61,430 nucleotides of DNA from Lachnospiraceae bacterium UBA6987 (GTDB lineage Bacteria > Bacillota > Clostridia > Lachnospirales > Lachnospiraceae). The stretch lies in NCBI GenBank assembly GCA_002449955.1, contig DJYD01000070.1, positions 53,138 through 114,567 on the forward strand, written 5' to 3'. Both the position numbers and the translations under genes were made by a program. Below the pieces are notes generated by a model that was given only the letters and a program-made list of their open reading frames with translations, had not been told where the DNA came from and made no database searches. Shown piece after piece: positions 25,369 through 34,816 of this stretch (the first letter of the stretch is position 1; each line of letters starts with the position of its first letter).

Positions 25369-27948
25369 ATGAAAAAACAGTTGGCATTTGCGCTGGCGTT
25401 AGTCATGATCATGACGCTTACAGCCTGCAGTAACAACAAAGAGAATACAACAGAGGTGCCGAAGACCACGGTTCCGTCATCTGAACAAAGCACGACGCAG
25501 GCTCAGACAACAGAGGCCGTACCGGAAGTGCCGCGCGAATATATCTACAAGGATGCCGTGCGCAGACTCTCCGCAAACTGGAACCCGCACACTTTCCGCA
25601 CTGCGGAAGATAGCTATCCGCTTCAGTATCTGTCCGGAGGGCTGTATACGTTTATTCCGGCAGATTCTGCCCATACGACAGACGGCGTGGAGTATCACGG
25701 TGCCTATGCCGTGCTTCCGGAAATGGCAGCGGCCATGCCGGAGGATGTGACGGTTGAGGTGAGGAGCGCGCATCCGGAATTCGGCATCCCGGAAAATGCA
25801 GAATCAGGCTATGCCTTCCGCATCGCGCTGAATCCGCAGGCGGTCTGGCAGGATGGGACGCCCATCAATGCCGATACCTATGTGGATTCTATGCAGCGGC
25901 TGCTTGACCCGAAGCTGATGAATTACCGCGCAAGCGATTACTACGAAGGCAGCCTGTGCCTTGCCGGCGCGAAGGCCTATGCGCTCGGCGGCAGTGATAA
26001 GACCATGACCAATTCCCCGGACGGCGAAACGCTTGCCTACAAGCTGGACGATCTGCAGAAGGGCGCTGATGGGGTTTATCAGACGGCAGAGGGGTACGTC
26101 TGCAGCATCGGACTGGATGATACGAGCTATGGCTGGCTTGGCGGAAACAGCCTGCGGGATTATTACAACTTCGGTTATATTCCCGAGGATGTCTGGAAGG
26201 CCATGGAGGCTAAGGCGGATGGCAGTGCCTATGTGCCGTTTACGGATGAGATCAAAACGGTTTTCGGTTCCTTCATAGCCGGAGATGACTGGGGCGGTGA
26301 AACGGAAGAGGAGATTGCCTATTATCTTTCCTATCGTTTTGGCTGGCCGGAAAAGGACTTTTCGACGGTCGGCATTATGAAGAGCGGTGATCATGAGATC
26401 ACCCTGGTTCTGGAAAGACCGCTCAGTCAGTTCTATCTGCTGCAGGCGCTGAGCCGGAACTGGATCGTCAACACAGAGGTGTATGACGCAGCCCTGAGTG
26501 AAAAGGACGGCACATACACTTCCTCGTACGGCACGAGCCCTGAAAGCAGTCCGTCCTGCGGCCCTTATGTTCTGACGGCCTATCAGCAGGATGCTTCCAT
26601 GCATTTTGAACGCAATGAAAAATGGTATGGCTGGACCGATGGCAGACACAGCTATACAGACCCGGAAGACGGACAGACTTACCCGATGTATGAGACTACG
26701 GCGATCGACGTAAAAGCTGTGGATGACGCGGCTGAACGCGAGGCACTGTTTGCAAAGGGAGAGCTGATGAGCCTTACACTTCAGGCGGATGCACTGAAGC
26801 AGTACGCGGACGGCAAATATCCGGAAGGGACTTTTTACGTCCCGGGAAGTGCCGTTTATTTCCTGATCCTGAACGGCAGCATTGACGCAGCTTCCGAACG
26901 GGAGGCGGCGCAGGATTTCGACAAGGCGAAGACGGATCTGCAGACGCTGACCTTAAAGAACTTCCGAGAAGCGGTTGCCGCAAGCTGCGACGCTGCCGCT
27001 CTTGCTGCGGATTATTCGCCGCTTGCCCGTGATGCCATGGGACTCATCGGCCAGGGGTATATTGCCGATCCGGAAACAGCCATGAATTACCGCAGTACAG
27101 ATCAGGCCAAAAAGGCACTGTGCGAGCACTATGGTATTGATCCGGAAGGGGCCGCATCTTTGGATGATGCTCTGGCTCTTGTGAAGGCTTATGATCCGGA
27201 GAGGGCGAAGGTGTTCTTTACGGATGCCTATACCGAGGCGCTTGAGCGGAAGTATATAACGGATGAAAACGGCGACGGGATCAGCGATCAGACGGTCCGA
27301 ATCGAGTACGCCCTGGCCGCAGAATCGGATATTGTAAGCCACCTTATTGAGAGCCTGAACAGCTCCCTTGGCGCGGCAGCTGCAGGTACGCCTTTTGAAG
27401 GAAAGATCGAAGTGGTGCAGTCAGCGCCTTACGGACAAAACTGGGTGAATGCGATAAAGACCGGCAAGGCAGATGCGGTGCTTGCCAGCTGGAACGGAAC
27501 GGCCACGGATCCTTTCTCGCTTACGGCTCTGTATACGGACCCGGCAAAACAGTATGATGCTAACTGGTTTAACGCGGAGGAAACATCCCTGACTCTGAAT
27601 GTGCAGGAGGAAGAAGTGACGCTCAGCCTGAAGCAGTGGTCCGATGCTTTAAACGGGGCAGCGGTGCGTGCGGACGGAAAAACGTACTGCTTCGGCTCCG
27701 GAGCGGCCGATACGGATACCAGACTGTATATTCTGGCTGCGGTCGAAAAGGCACTGTTAGATACCTTTGACTACCTGCCGCTGTTAGAGGATGCTGCCGT
27801 TGTGCAGCTCTCGCAGCAGGTCCGCTATCCCTTTGGCGGATACGATGCCGTTACAGGCCGCAGCGGGATCGCGTTCCTCCGCTACCTTTACAGCGAAGCC
27901 GAATGGGAAGCTTACGTGGCTTCGCAGGGCGGCGAGATCAAATACTGA
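25369..27948 (+). CDS. ABC transporter substrate-binding lipoprotein, oligopeptide/nickel family (SBP_bac_5), large
   Basis: An 859-residue lipoprotein: signal peptide with lipobox LTAC and Cys20, a Thr/Ser/Gln linker, then a cluster-C binding protein. VWQDGTPINADTYVDSMQRLLDPK near residue 165 and VTLVLERPLSQFYLLQALSRNW are the family's core motifs, as is the late GTATDPFSLTALY region. Such proteins capture oligopeptides outside the cell and hand them to an Opp/Dpp permease. At 859 residues it is much longer than the usual 500-600. It is followed after 12 bases by a fused double ATPase but by no permease, so it probably shares the OppB/OppC pair at 32257-34808. Confidence 0.88.
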   Translation: MKKQLAFALALVMIMTLTACSNNKENTTEVPKTTVPSSEQSTTQAQTTEAVPEVPREYIYKDAVRRLSANWNPHTFRTAEDSYPLQYLSGGLYTFIPADSAHTTDGVEYHGAYAVLPEMAAAMPEDVTVEVRSAHPEFGIPENAESGYAFRIALNPQAVWQDGTPINADTYVDSMQRLLDPKLMNYRASDYYEGSLCLAGAKAYALGGSDKTMTNSPDGETLAYKLDDLQKGADGVYQTAEGYVCSIGLDDTSYGWLGGNSLRDYYNFGYIPEDVWKAMEAKADGSAYVPFTDEIKTVFGSFIAGDDWGGETEEEIAYYLSYRFGWPEKDFSTVGIMKSGDHEITLVLERPLSQFYLLQALSRNWIVNTEVYDAALSEKDGTYTSSYGTSPESSPSCGPYVLTAYQQDASMHFERNEKWYGWTDGRHSYTDPEDGQTYPMYETTAIDVKAVDDAAEREALFAKGELMSLTLQADALKQYADGKYPEGTFYVPGSAVYFLILNGSIDAASEREAAQDFDKAKTDLQTLTLKNFREAVAASCDAAALAADYSPLARDAMGLIGQGYIADPETAMNYRSTDQAKKALCEHYGIDPEGAASLDDALALVKAYDPERAKVFFTDAYTEALERKYITDENGDGISDQTVRIEYALAAESDIVSHLIESLNSSLGAAAAGTPFEGKIEVVQSAPYGQNWVNAIKTGKADAVLASWNGTATDPFSLTALYTDPAKQYDANWFNAEETSLTLNVQEEEVTLSLKQWSDALNGAAVRADGKTYCFGSGAADTDTRLYILAAVEKALLDTFDYLPLLEDAAVVQLSQQVRYPFGGYDAVTGRSGIAFLRYLYSEAEWEAYVASQGGEIKY

Positions 27949-27960
27949 TAATTATTTATT

Positions 27961-29718
27961 ATGGAAGAGATTCTGCAGGTCACTGACTTAAAAATTTCCT
28001 TTTCAGCTCCCGAAGGGCGGCTTCAGGCTCTGCGCGGGGTTAATCTTACCCTGCAAAAAGGAGAGACGCTGGCGCTGGTCGGGGAGTCCGGATCCGGCAA
28101 ATCCGTGACGGCGAAGGCAGTCATGGGTCTTTTGCCGGGAAATGCAGCCGTCACGGCAGGGACAATTCTCTATGACGGCAGAAATCTGCTTGCGCTTCCG
28201 GAAAGGGAGATGCAGAAGACCCGCGGCGGCAGGATCGCCATGATTTTTCAGGATCCGTTAAGTTCCCTTGATCCGACCATGACGGTCGGCCGTCAGATCA
28301 GCGAGGTGCTGCGTCTGAAAGGGATGGACCGGAAGAGCGCGCGGGAGCAGGCGCTGCGGCTTATGGAAGAGGTGGGGATAGAAAGGGCAAAAGAGCGCTT
28401 TGCCCAGTATCCCTTTGCCTTTTCCGGCGGGATGCGCCAGCGCATCGTGATTGCCATGGCTCTGGCAGAGGATCCGGATATTCTGATATGTGATGAACCG
28501 ACAAGCGCGTTAGATGTGACGATCCAGGCCCAGATCCTTGAGACGATAAGCCGGCTGAAAAACGAACGCGGTCTGTCGGTTCTTTTTATTACGCATGATC
28601 TTGGCGTTGCCGCCGGTATGGCAGACCGGATTGCTGTCATGCATGAAGGGGAGATCGTGGAGTGCGGCAGGACGGAAGCGCTGTTAAAGAACCCGTCACA
28701 TCCTTATACCGCAAGCCTTCTTGCTGCATCGTCTGCTTACGTAAGGCCGGGCGGGGGACAAGACCCGGAAGCAGCAGGAGAGGAGCTTTCCGATAATCCG
28801 GAGGATCAGGAGAATGTGCTGCTTGCGGTGGAACATCTGAGCAAAGCCTTCGGCAGTGTGAAAGTGGTGGAGGATGTCAGCTTTACGATCCGCCGGGGTG
28901 AGATTTTCGGGCTTGTGGGGGAATCCGGCTGCGGCAAGACGACAACAGCCCGCTGCATTGCCGGTCTGTATGCGCCGACAGGCGGACAGATAAAATTTTC
29001 CTGGAAACAGTCAGCGCAAACGGATGGACGAGGTCAAGTGCAGATGATTTTTCAGGATCCTGCGGCTTCTCTCGATCCGCGCATGACGGTGCAGGATATC
29101 ATTGCGGAAGGCCTGGTGATCCGCGGCCTGTCCGATCAGAAAGAAATCAGGCGGCGCGTCGGCGAGATCATGGCCCTTACAGGACTTGAGCCGGAACATG
29201 CGGCGCGCTATCCGCATGAGCTTTCCGGCGGACAGCGGCAGCGTGTGGGGATCGCCCGCGCCGTCATTCTGCAGCCGGAACTGATCATTGCCGATGAGCC
29301 GGTTTCGGCCCTCGATGCACAGGTGCGCGGGCAGATCATCCGTCTTCTGGGAGAGTTAAAGGACCGCTTCGGTATGGCGATGCTCTTTATTGCGCATGAT
29401 CTCTCGGTGGTCAGACATTTTTCCGACCGGATCGGTGTCATGTACAGCGGAAGACTGGTGGAGCTGGCTCCTGCGGAGGAACTCTTCCGCAGGCCGCTGC
29501 ATCCTTATACAAGGTCGCTGCTGTCTGCAGCTCCTGCCGCGAAAAAAACGGCGCTCACGGAGATCTCTGCAAAAGATTCCTTCTGGGCGCCCCTGCCGGA
29601 AAATTCGCCTGATGATAAATGTTTCTTCCAGGAGGCGGAAAAAGGACACTTTGTCTTGTTTAACGAGAAAGATGCCCTGAAAAATGACATTCTTAACTTA
29701 AAAAATAGTAAGGCTTGA
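27961..29718 (+). CDS. Fused OppD-OppF type ABC ATPase (two nucleotide-binding domains)
   Basis: A 585-residue protein with two complete peptide-transport ATPases. NBD1 (about 1-265) has GESGSGKSVTAK, FSGGMRQRIVIAMA and ILICDEPTSALD. NBD2 (about 285-555) has GESGCGKTTTAR, LSGGQRQRVGIARA and LIIADEPVSALD. Each half ends with a HPYTxSLL segment typical of OppD/DppF C-termini. It energises peptide or nickel uptake at the inner face of the membrane. The start at 27961 lies just after the binding-protein stop with no strong ribosome site, so coupling is likely. A separate OppD and OppF follow later in the locus, making two ATPase sets for one permease pair. Confidence 0.92.
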   Translation: MEEILQVTDLKISFSAPEGRLQALRGVNLTLQKGETLALVGESGSGKSVTAKAVMGLLPGNAAVTAGTILYDGRNLLALPEREMQKTRGGRIAMIFQDPLSSLDPTMTVGRQISEVLRLKGMDRKSAREQALRLMEEVGIERAKERFAQYPFAFSGGMRQRIVIAMALAEDPDILICDEPTSALDVTIQAQILETISRLKNERGLSVLFITHDLGVAAGMADRIAVMHEGEIVECGRTEALLKNPSHPYTASLLAASSAYVRPGGGQDPEAAGEELSDNPEDQENVLLAVEHLSKAFGSVKVVEDVSFTIRRGEIFGLVGESGCGKTTTARCIAGLYAPTGGQIKFSWKQSAQTDGRGQVQMIFQDPAASLDPRMTVQDIIAEGLVIRGLSDQKEIRRRVGEIMALTGLEPEHAARYPHELSGGQRQRVGIARAVILQPELIIADEPVSALDAQVRGQIIRLLGELKDRFGMAMLFIAHDLSVVRHFSDRIGVMYSGRLVELAPAEELFRRPLHPYTRSLLSAAPAAKKTALTEISAKDSFWAPLPENSPDDKCFFQEAEKGHFVLFNEKDALKNDILNLKNSKA

Positions 29719-29720
29719 AC

Positions 29721-29749
29721 TTGACAAGACTTTTTCCTTTTGTTATAGT
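29721..29749 (+). promoter_or_regulatory. Strong promoter of the main opp operon
   Basis: TTGACA (29721-29726) and TATAGT (29744-29749) with a 17-base spacer. It lies just after the fused ATPase gene and drives the highly codon-biased binding protein at 29825. Confidence 0.85.
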
Positions 29750-29824
29750 AAGGTGTAAATATATCCCGGAGGGACACCTGTGCCCCAACTGCGGACATAT
29801 AACTATTATCTAAGGAGGATAATT

Positions 29825-32086
29825 ATGAAGAAACTGTTAGCACTGCTTCTGGCTGCTGCAATGGTTCTCTCTCTGGCTGCTTGCGGCGGCGACACCCCTG
29901 CTTCTTCTACGGCGGGTTCATCTGCTGCCCCTGCTTCTACTGCCGCTCCGACCGAAGCTCCTACGACTGCTCCGACCGAAGCCCCTACGGTAGCTCCCAC
30001 AGAAGACCCTGCAGATGCGCAGCTGGCAAAAGACGTTTGGGCCTATGATACTTCCAAGTATTATGAGGATTCCGAAAAGGTCTACGATGCGATCCTGGGC
30101 GAATATTATAAGTATTATGAAGAAGCCCTGGCTACCACTGACGTAGCGACGCGTTATGCTCTTGAAGCTATCGCCGAAGCCAAGCTGCTGGACGCGGCCA
30201 TCATGCTTCCGACCACCACCAAGGGCGGCAACTATGCCATCACCCGCGTGGTTCCGAGAACCGCCAACACCACCCTTTGGGGCAATGACAGCGACCGCTT
30301 CCACAACGTTCTGGTTGCGACCGATTTCCTGACCCCTGCCGACCGCGATGCGATCAAGGCGAAATGGGGCGAACTGGCCGGCACCGGCGAATTCGCTGAC
30401 TGGGTAGAAAAGTATCTGGCTGATCAGGGTTACACCATCAAGGATACCTATACCTTAGGTTACACCTCCGATCCTCAGACTTGGGACGGCCTTGCCACCT
30501 ATCGTTCTGCTGACTCCGAAGCGATCGTCAACACCGTTGATGGCCTGCTGGAATACGATATTGAAAACGTACAGCAGCCGGCTCTGGCCGAAAGCTATAC
30601 CGTCAATGATGACTTCACCGTGTTTACCTTCACCATCCGTCAGGGTGCTCACTGGTCCGATTCTCAGGGCCGTGACCTCGGCGAAGTGACCGCTGATGAC
30701 TTTGTCGCCGGCATGCAGCACCTGCTGGATACCGAGGGCGGTCTTGAAGGCCTGGCTGCCGATGACGGCGTTAAGATCGTCAATGCTGGCGCCTACATCA
30801 ACGGCGAAGTGACCGATTTCGCGGAAGTCGGCGTAAAGGCTGTTGACAAATACACCCTTGAATACACCCTTGAAGAACCCTGCACCTGGTTCACCACCCT
30901 GCTGGGCTACAACCCCTTCTTCCCGCTGAATCGTGCTTACTACGAATCTCAGGGCGGCAAGTTCGGTGATGAATTCAACGCTGAAGATCCTGCTTACCTT
31001 TTCGGCAAGGATCCCGACCACATCTGCTACAGCGGTCCTTATCTGGTAAAGAACGCGACTGAAAAGAACACCATCGTCTTTGAAGCCAACCCTAACTACT
31101 GGAACAAAGACGGCATCAAGCTGCAGAAGATCACCTGGCTGTTCAATGACGGCTCCGATGACCTGAAGGCTTACAATGATGCCAAAGCCGGCACGATCGA
31201 CGGCGCTGGTCTGAACACCGCTGCTGTTGAAGCTGCGAAGAAGGACGGCCTGTTCGATCAGTACGCTTATGTCTCTGACACCGACGCGACTTCTTACATG
31301 GCATTCTTCAACGTCATGCGCAACCAGTTCGTGAACGTGAACGATGCTAATGTCGGTGTCTCCACCAAGACTGTCGGCGAAGCCAAGATCTACAATGCGT
31401 TCATGCAGAACGTGCACTTCCGTCACGCTCTGGCAACCTCCGTTGACCGCGGCACCTACAATGCCCAGTCCGTCGGCGAAGCGCTGAAGTTCAACAACCT
31501 TCGTAACTCCTACACCCCCGGCAACTTCGTACAGCTTCCTGAAGAAGTGACCGTGGAGATCAACGGCACTGCGACAACCTTCCCGGCCGGCACCTACTAT
31601 GGCGCGATCATGCAGGCCCAGATCGATGCTGACGGCTTCGGAGTCAAGGTGTGGGATCCCACCCTTGACAGCGGCCTTGGCAGCGGCGACGGCTATGATG
31701 GCTGGTACAATCCGGAATACTCCTATGCCGAATTCGAAAAGGCTGCTGAAGAGCTGAAGGCTCAGGGCATCGAAGTTTCCACCGATAAGCCGATCGTTAT
31801 CGAGATCCCTTACGCTGGAAATAGCCAGCTCCGTACCAACCGTGCGAACGTAGTCAAGCAGAGCATCGAAGCAACCTTCAAGGGCAACGTCAAAGTCGTC
31901 CTGATCGACTGCGTCGATACGGCTGGCTGGCTGTATGCCGGTTACTATCCGGACTATGGTTATGAAATGAACGCCGACTTCATGGATGTCTCCGGTTGGG
32001 GCCCTGACTACGGCGATCCTCAGACCTATCTTGCTACCATGACTCCTGCCCCCGGCGGCATGGTCAAGTCCTGCGGTATCTATTAA
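29825..32086 (+). CDS. ABC transporter substrate-binding lipoprotein, oligopeptide family, highly expressed
   Basis: A 753-residue lipoprotein with signal peptide and Cys20 (lipobox LAAC), an Ala/Pro/Thr linker of TEAPT repeats (about residues 30-65), then an SBP_bac_5 domain. FTFTIRQGAHWSDSQGRD, VTADDFVAGMQHLL and ICYSGPYLVKNATEKN are typical core segments. I start at 29825, where AAGGAGG stands 8 bases upstream. Codon use is strongly biased toward GGC, AAC, CTG and GAA, as for very abundant proteins. A stem-loop after the gene would keep its message level above that of the permeases. Confidence 0.93.
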   Translation: MKKLLALLLAAAMVLSLAACGGDTPASSTAGSSAAPASTAAPTEAPTTAPTEAPTVAPTEDPADAQLAKDVWAYDTSKYYEDSEKVYDAILGEYYKYYEEALATTDVATRYALEAIAEAKLLDAAIMLPTTTKGGNYAITRVVPRTANTTLWGNDSDRFHNVLVATDFLTPADRDAIKAKWGELAGTGEFADWVEKYLADQGYTIKDTYTLGYTSDPQTWDGLATYRSADSEAIVNTVDGLLEYDIENVQQPALAESYTVNDDFTVFTFTIRQGAHWSDSQGRDLGEVTADDFVAGMQHLLDTEGGLEGLAADDGVKIVNAGAYINGEVTDFAEVGVKAVDKYTLEYTLEEPCTWFTTLLGYNPFFPLNRAYYESQGGKFGDEFNAEDPAYLFGKDPDHICYSGPYLVKNATEKNTIVFEANPNYWNKDGIKLQKITWLFNDGSDDLKAYNDAKAGTIDGAGLNTAAVEAAKKDGLFDQYAYVSDTDATSYMAFFNVMRNQFVNVNDANVGVSTKTVGEAKIYNAFMQNVHFRHALATSVDRGTYNAQSVGEALKFNNLRNSYTPGNFVQLPEEVTVEINGTATTFPAGTYYGAIMQAQIDADGFGVKVWDPTLDSGLGSGDGYDGWYNPEYSYAEFEKAAEELKAQGIEVSTDKPIVIEIPYAGNSQLRTNRANVVKQSIEATFKGNVKVVLIDCVDTAGWLYAGYYPDYGYEMNADFMDVSGWGPDYGDPQTYLATMTPAPGGMVKSCGIY

Positions 32087-32131
32087 TTACCCGCGAATGA
32101 TCTGCGGTTAAATACCGCAGCTGATTTCTGA

Positions 32132-32177
32132 GACAGAGGAGAGGATGAGTCCAACAAACTCATTCTCTCCGTCTGTC
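32132..32177 (+). terminator. Attenuating stem-loop between binding protein and permease genes
   Basis: GACAGA, GAGAG and ATGAGT pair with ACTCAT, CTCTC and TCTGTC in one long imperfect hairpin, followed by only ACATTTTG. With the smaller CTGCGGT/ACCGCAG hairpin at 32102-32120 it probably acts as a partial terminator or 3' stabiliser. The rest of this 170-base gap holds only the ribosome site. Confidence 0.7.
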
Positions 32178-32256
32178 ACATTTTGACCATTCAGGGAAAA
32201 GAGCTGAAAGAATTCTTTCGGCAGCAAAAACAAAGAAGTAAGGCGGGGGTATCCCT

Positions 32257-33825
32257 ATGACAAAGTATTTGATCCGGCGTATTTTGCACGCACTGATCTC
32301 GGTCTGCATCGTGGTCGCGATCGTTATGATCATGATCTACTCGCTGCTTGACCGAAACCAGATCTTTGCGCAAGATCCGCAGTTCAGCAAGGTGTCCAAT
32401 AACGACAAAACGCTGTATAAATACCGTAACTGGAGAGACTACGGCTATGTCGACCTGATGATGTACAGTGACTATCTGGTACAGCTTGTCAAGAACGGCG
32501 AGCTTCAGGAAGAGGTCCGCTCCAAGGCTGTGAACATCGGCCGTACGGAGAAAGCAGATTCCGAAATCACCGCTGAATATGTTGCGAAATTCAAAGACTG
32601 GGCTGCAGCAAACGGTTATACGGTGATTCGTTTGGATGCAATCATGCAGACGGCAAGGAAAGTCGCACCCGGCGGTCAGGCAAAGCTTTTTGCCTACAAA
32701 GACCGTCCGCTCTATCAGCGGCTTCTCAACTATTTCGGCGGGATCATCAAAGTGGATACGATCCACTCGGTGACCGATGATGTGGGAGAAAGGGGCCTGA
32801 CCTTTACCTGGCACGATCCTCTCGCTGACGGAAAGTTCTCGCCGGCTATTATCGGCAACGGGACCTTGCACAAGTACCTGCTTTACTGTGACGGTAAATT
32901 TCCATTCATACACCAGAATCTCGTCAGCATCAACCTGGGCAAGTCCTATTCCGTGAACAAGAATATCGAAGTCACGGTGACGATGACGAAGACGCAGGGT
33001 TCCTATGTCCAGTCTATGGTAACTTACCCGACCGGCCTTACGGAGATGAGTGCAGACGACCTTCATTCTGCAATTTATCAGAGCGGTTCGCTTGAGACCA
33101 GCGATGTGAACAAGGCACGCTTTACAGATAACTATACCAGCGTGCAGACCTTCAAGAAGGGCATGTCCCGCATGGGGTATTCTTTCACGATCGGCATCAT
33201 CGCTGTTATGCTCGCGTACCTTGTCGGTGTTCCGCTCGGTATTCTGCTTGCGCAGAAGAAGGATAAGCTGGTGGATAAGATCGGTACAGCCTATATCGTG
33301 TTCATCATGGCTGTTCCGTCTCTTTCCTATATTCTGATTTTCAAGGCACTCGGCAATATGGCCGGGCTGCCGACGACCTTCGATATGGAAACTACGAGCA
33401 AACTCGTGTTTGTTCTTCCGATAATCTCCCTGGCGCTGCCCTCCATCGGCAGTCTGATGCGCTGGCTGCGCCGCTACATGATCGACCAGATGAATTCCGA
33501 CTATGTCAAGTTCGCCCGGTCTGAAGGCTTAAGCGAAGGGGAAATCTTCTCCAAACATATTCTGAAGAATGCCGCTATCCCGATCATCCATGGGATCCCC
33601 GGCAGTGTTCTTGGCGCCCTGACCGGTGCGTTCATTACTGAGCGTGTTTACGTAGTCCCCGGTATCGGCGGGCTGCTGATCAATGCCATCGGCTTCTATG
33701 ATAACGGCGTTATCGTCGGTGTCACGCTGTTCTATGCGATTCTGTCCGTGACCAGCATGATCCTCGGCGACGTGCTGATGGCAATGGTCGATCCGCGCAT
33801 CAACTTTACGGCGAAAGCGAGGTAA
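32257..33825 (+). CDS. OppB-type permease with large extracytoplasmic insertion
   Basis: A 522-residue permease. The first helix (about 10-31) is followed by some 270 polar residues, then five membrane helices with the inner-membrane component signature YVKFARSEGLSEGEIFSKHI, the EAA loop that docks the ATPase. Ordinary OppB/DppB proteins have about 305-340 residues and only a short loop after the first helix. The extra domain is therefore outside the membrane and may dock the unusually large binding proteins. It is 5 bases from the OppC gene. Confidence 0.9.
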   Translation: MTKYLIRRILHALISVCIVVAIVMIMIYSLLDRNQIFAQDPQFSKVSNNDKTLYKYRNWRDYGYVDLMMYSDYLVQLVKNGELQEEVRSKAVNIGRTEKADSEITAEYVAKFKDWAAANGYTVIRLDAIMQTARKVAPGGQAKLFAYKDRPLYQRLLNYFGGIIKVDTIHSVTDDVGERGLTFTWHDPLADGKFSPAIIGNGTLHKYLLYCDGKFPFIHQNLVSINLGKSYSVNKNIEVTVTMTKTQGSYVQSMVTYPTGLTEMSADDLHSAIYQSGSLETSDVNKARFTDNYTSVQTFKKGMSRMGYSFTIGIIAVMLAYLVGVPLGILLAQKKDKLVDKIGTAYIVFIMAVPSLSYILIFKALGNMAGLPTTFDMETTSKLVFVLPIISLALPSIGSLMRWLRRYMIDQMNSDYVKFARSEGLSEGEIFSKHILKNAAIPIIHGIPGSVLGALTGAFITERVYVVPGIGGLLINAIGFYDNGVIVGVTLFYAILSVTSMILGDVLMAMVDPRINFTAKAR

Positions 33826-33830
33826 GTACC

Positions 33831-34808
33831 ATGGATCAGACTTTGAAAAATCTGGACCAGTACGGTCTGAGCGATGAAGAACTGTTTTCTCCGGTGAGCC
33901 ACAGTGCGCTGGAGTCAGAAAAGATCACAGCGCCGCGTTATTCCTATTGGCGCAGCGTGTTCCGTGTATTCTTCCGCAAGAAGCTGAATATTGTCATTCT
34001 CAGCATCCTTTTCGTGGTGCTCTGCCTGGCTTATATCTATCCGGCGGTGACGGAATACGATCCTTTTGCCAACCTGATGGACAGCGCAGCAAAGCATCTG
34101 CGTCCCGCACAGGCCTTTGCGAAATTCGGCAAGAGTATCCATTATATCCTGGGTACCGGTGCTTCCGGCGAACCGACCTTTGATGCGGTCTGGTACGGCG
34201 CGAGAATTTCCCTTTCCCTGGCCTTTATCTGCGCAGCCATCAACATGACCGTCGGTGTTCTCCTGGGGGCTGTCTGGGGCTTCTCGAAGAAGATGGACCT
34301 GATCATGACCGAGGTGGTCAACACCGTCGGCAACGTGCCGTATACGCTGCTGATCTCCGTGCTGGTCCTGGTTCTTTCTCCGAGCTTCTGGACGATGGTC
34401 CTTGCCCTCTGCGTGACCGGCTGGCTGTTCATCGCGTACTTCTTCCGGACGCAGGTCATCATCATCCGCGACCGCGAATACAACCTGGCTTCGCGCTGCC
34501 TTGGCACGCCGATCACCAGAATTGCCACCAAGAACATCCTGCCGTTCATGACCTCCCTGATCGTGACGCAGCTTGCCATTGAAATTCCTTCCTACGTTTC
34601 CTACGAAGTCTTCCTTGCCTTCATCGGTATGGGTATTTCGGATATGTCCCTTGGCCGAATCATCGGTGCGGCACAGAGTGCCATGCTGACCCCCGGCTGG
34701 GGCTTTGAATTCTGGAGTCCTGTTATCGTCTCCGCAATCGTGACGATCGTGCTGTATGTGGCCGGTCAGAACCTGGGCGATGCTTCGGATCCCCGGACAC
34801 ATATGTGA
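33831..34808 (+). CDS. OppC-type permease
   Basis: A 325-residue partner permease of normal length. An N-terminal helix (about residues 47-66) is followed by the TILGTGASGEPTFDAVWYGARISL-like family region (here YILGTGASGEP) and five helices, with the EAA-type loop YNLASRCLGTPITRIATKNI. It forms the channel with the OppB-type protein. It begins 5 bases after OppB and its end overlaps the OppD ribosome site, so the three genes are tightly coupled. Confidence 0.92.
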   Translation: MDQTLKNLDQYGLSDEELFSPVSHSALESEKITAPRYSYWRSVFRVFFRKKLNIVILSILFVVLCLAYIYPAVTEYDPFANLMDSAAKHLRPAQAFAKFGKSIHYILGTGASGEPTFDAVWYGARISLSLAFICAAINMTVGVLLGAVWGFSKKMDLIMTEVVNTVGNVPYTLLISVLVLVLSPSFWTMVLALCVTGWLFIAYFFRTQVIIIRDREYNLASRCLGTPITRIATKNILPFMTSLIVTQLAIEIPSYVSYEVFLAFIGMGISDMSLGRIIGAAQSAMLTPGWGFEFWSPVIVSAIVTIVLYVAGQNLGDASDPRTHM

Positions 34809-34816
34809 GGTGCGAG

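Noticed and set aside
30455..31426. Minus-strand frame of 323 codons inside the binding-protein gene
   Set aside because: A product of the strong codon bias of the sense gene; no start signals or family resemblance.
33915..34802. Minus-strand frame opposite OppC, rich in His/Asp/Gln
   Set aside because: Low-complexity shadow of a membrane protein gene; the sense frame has clear permease motifs.
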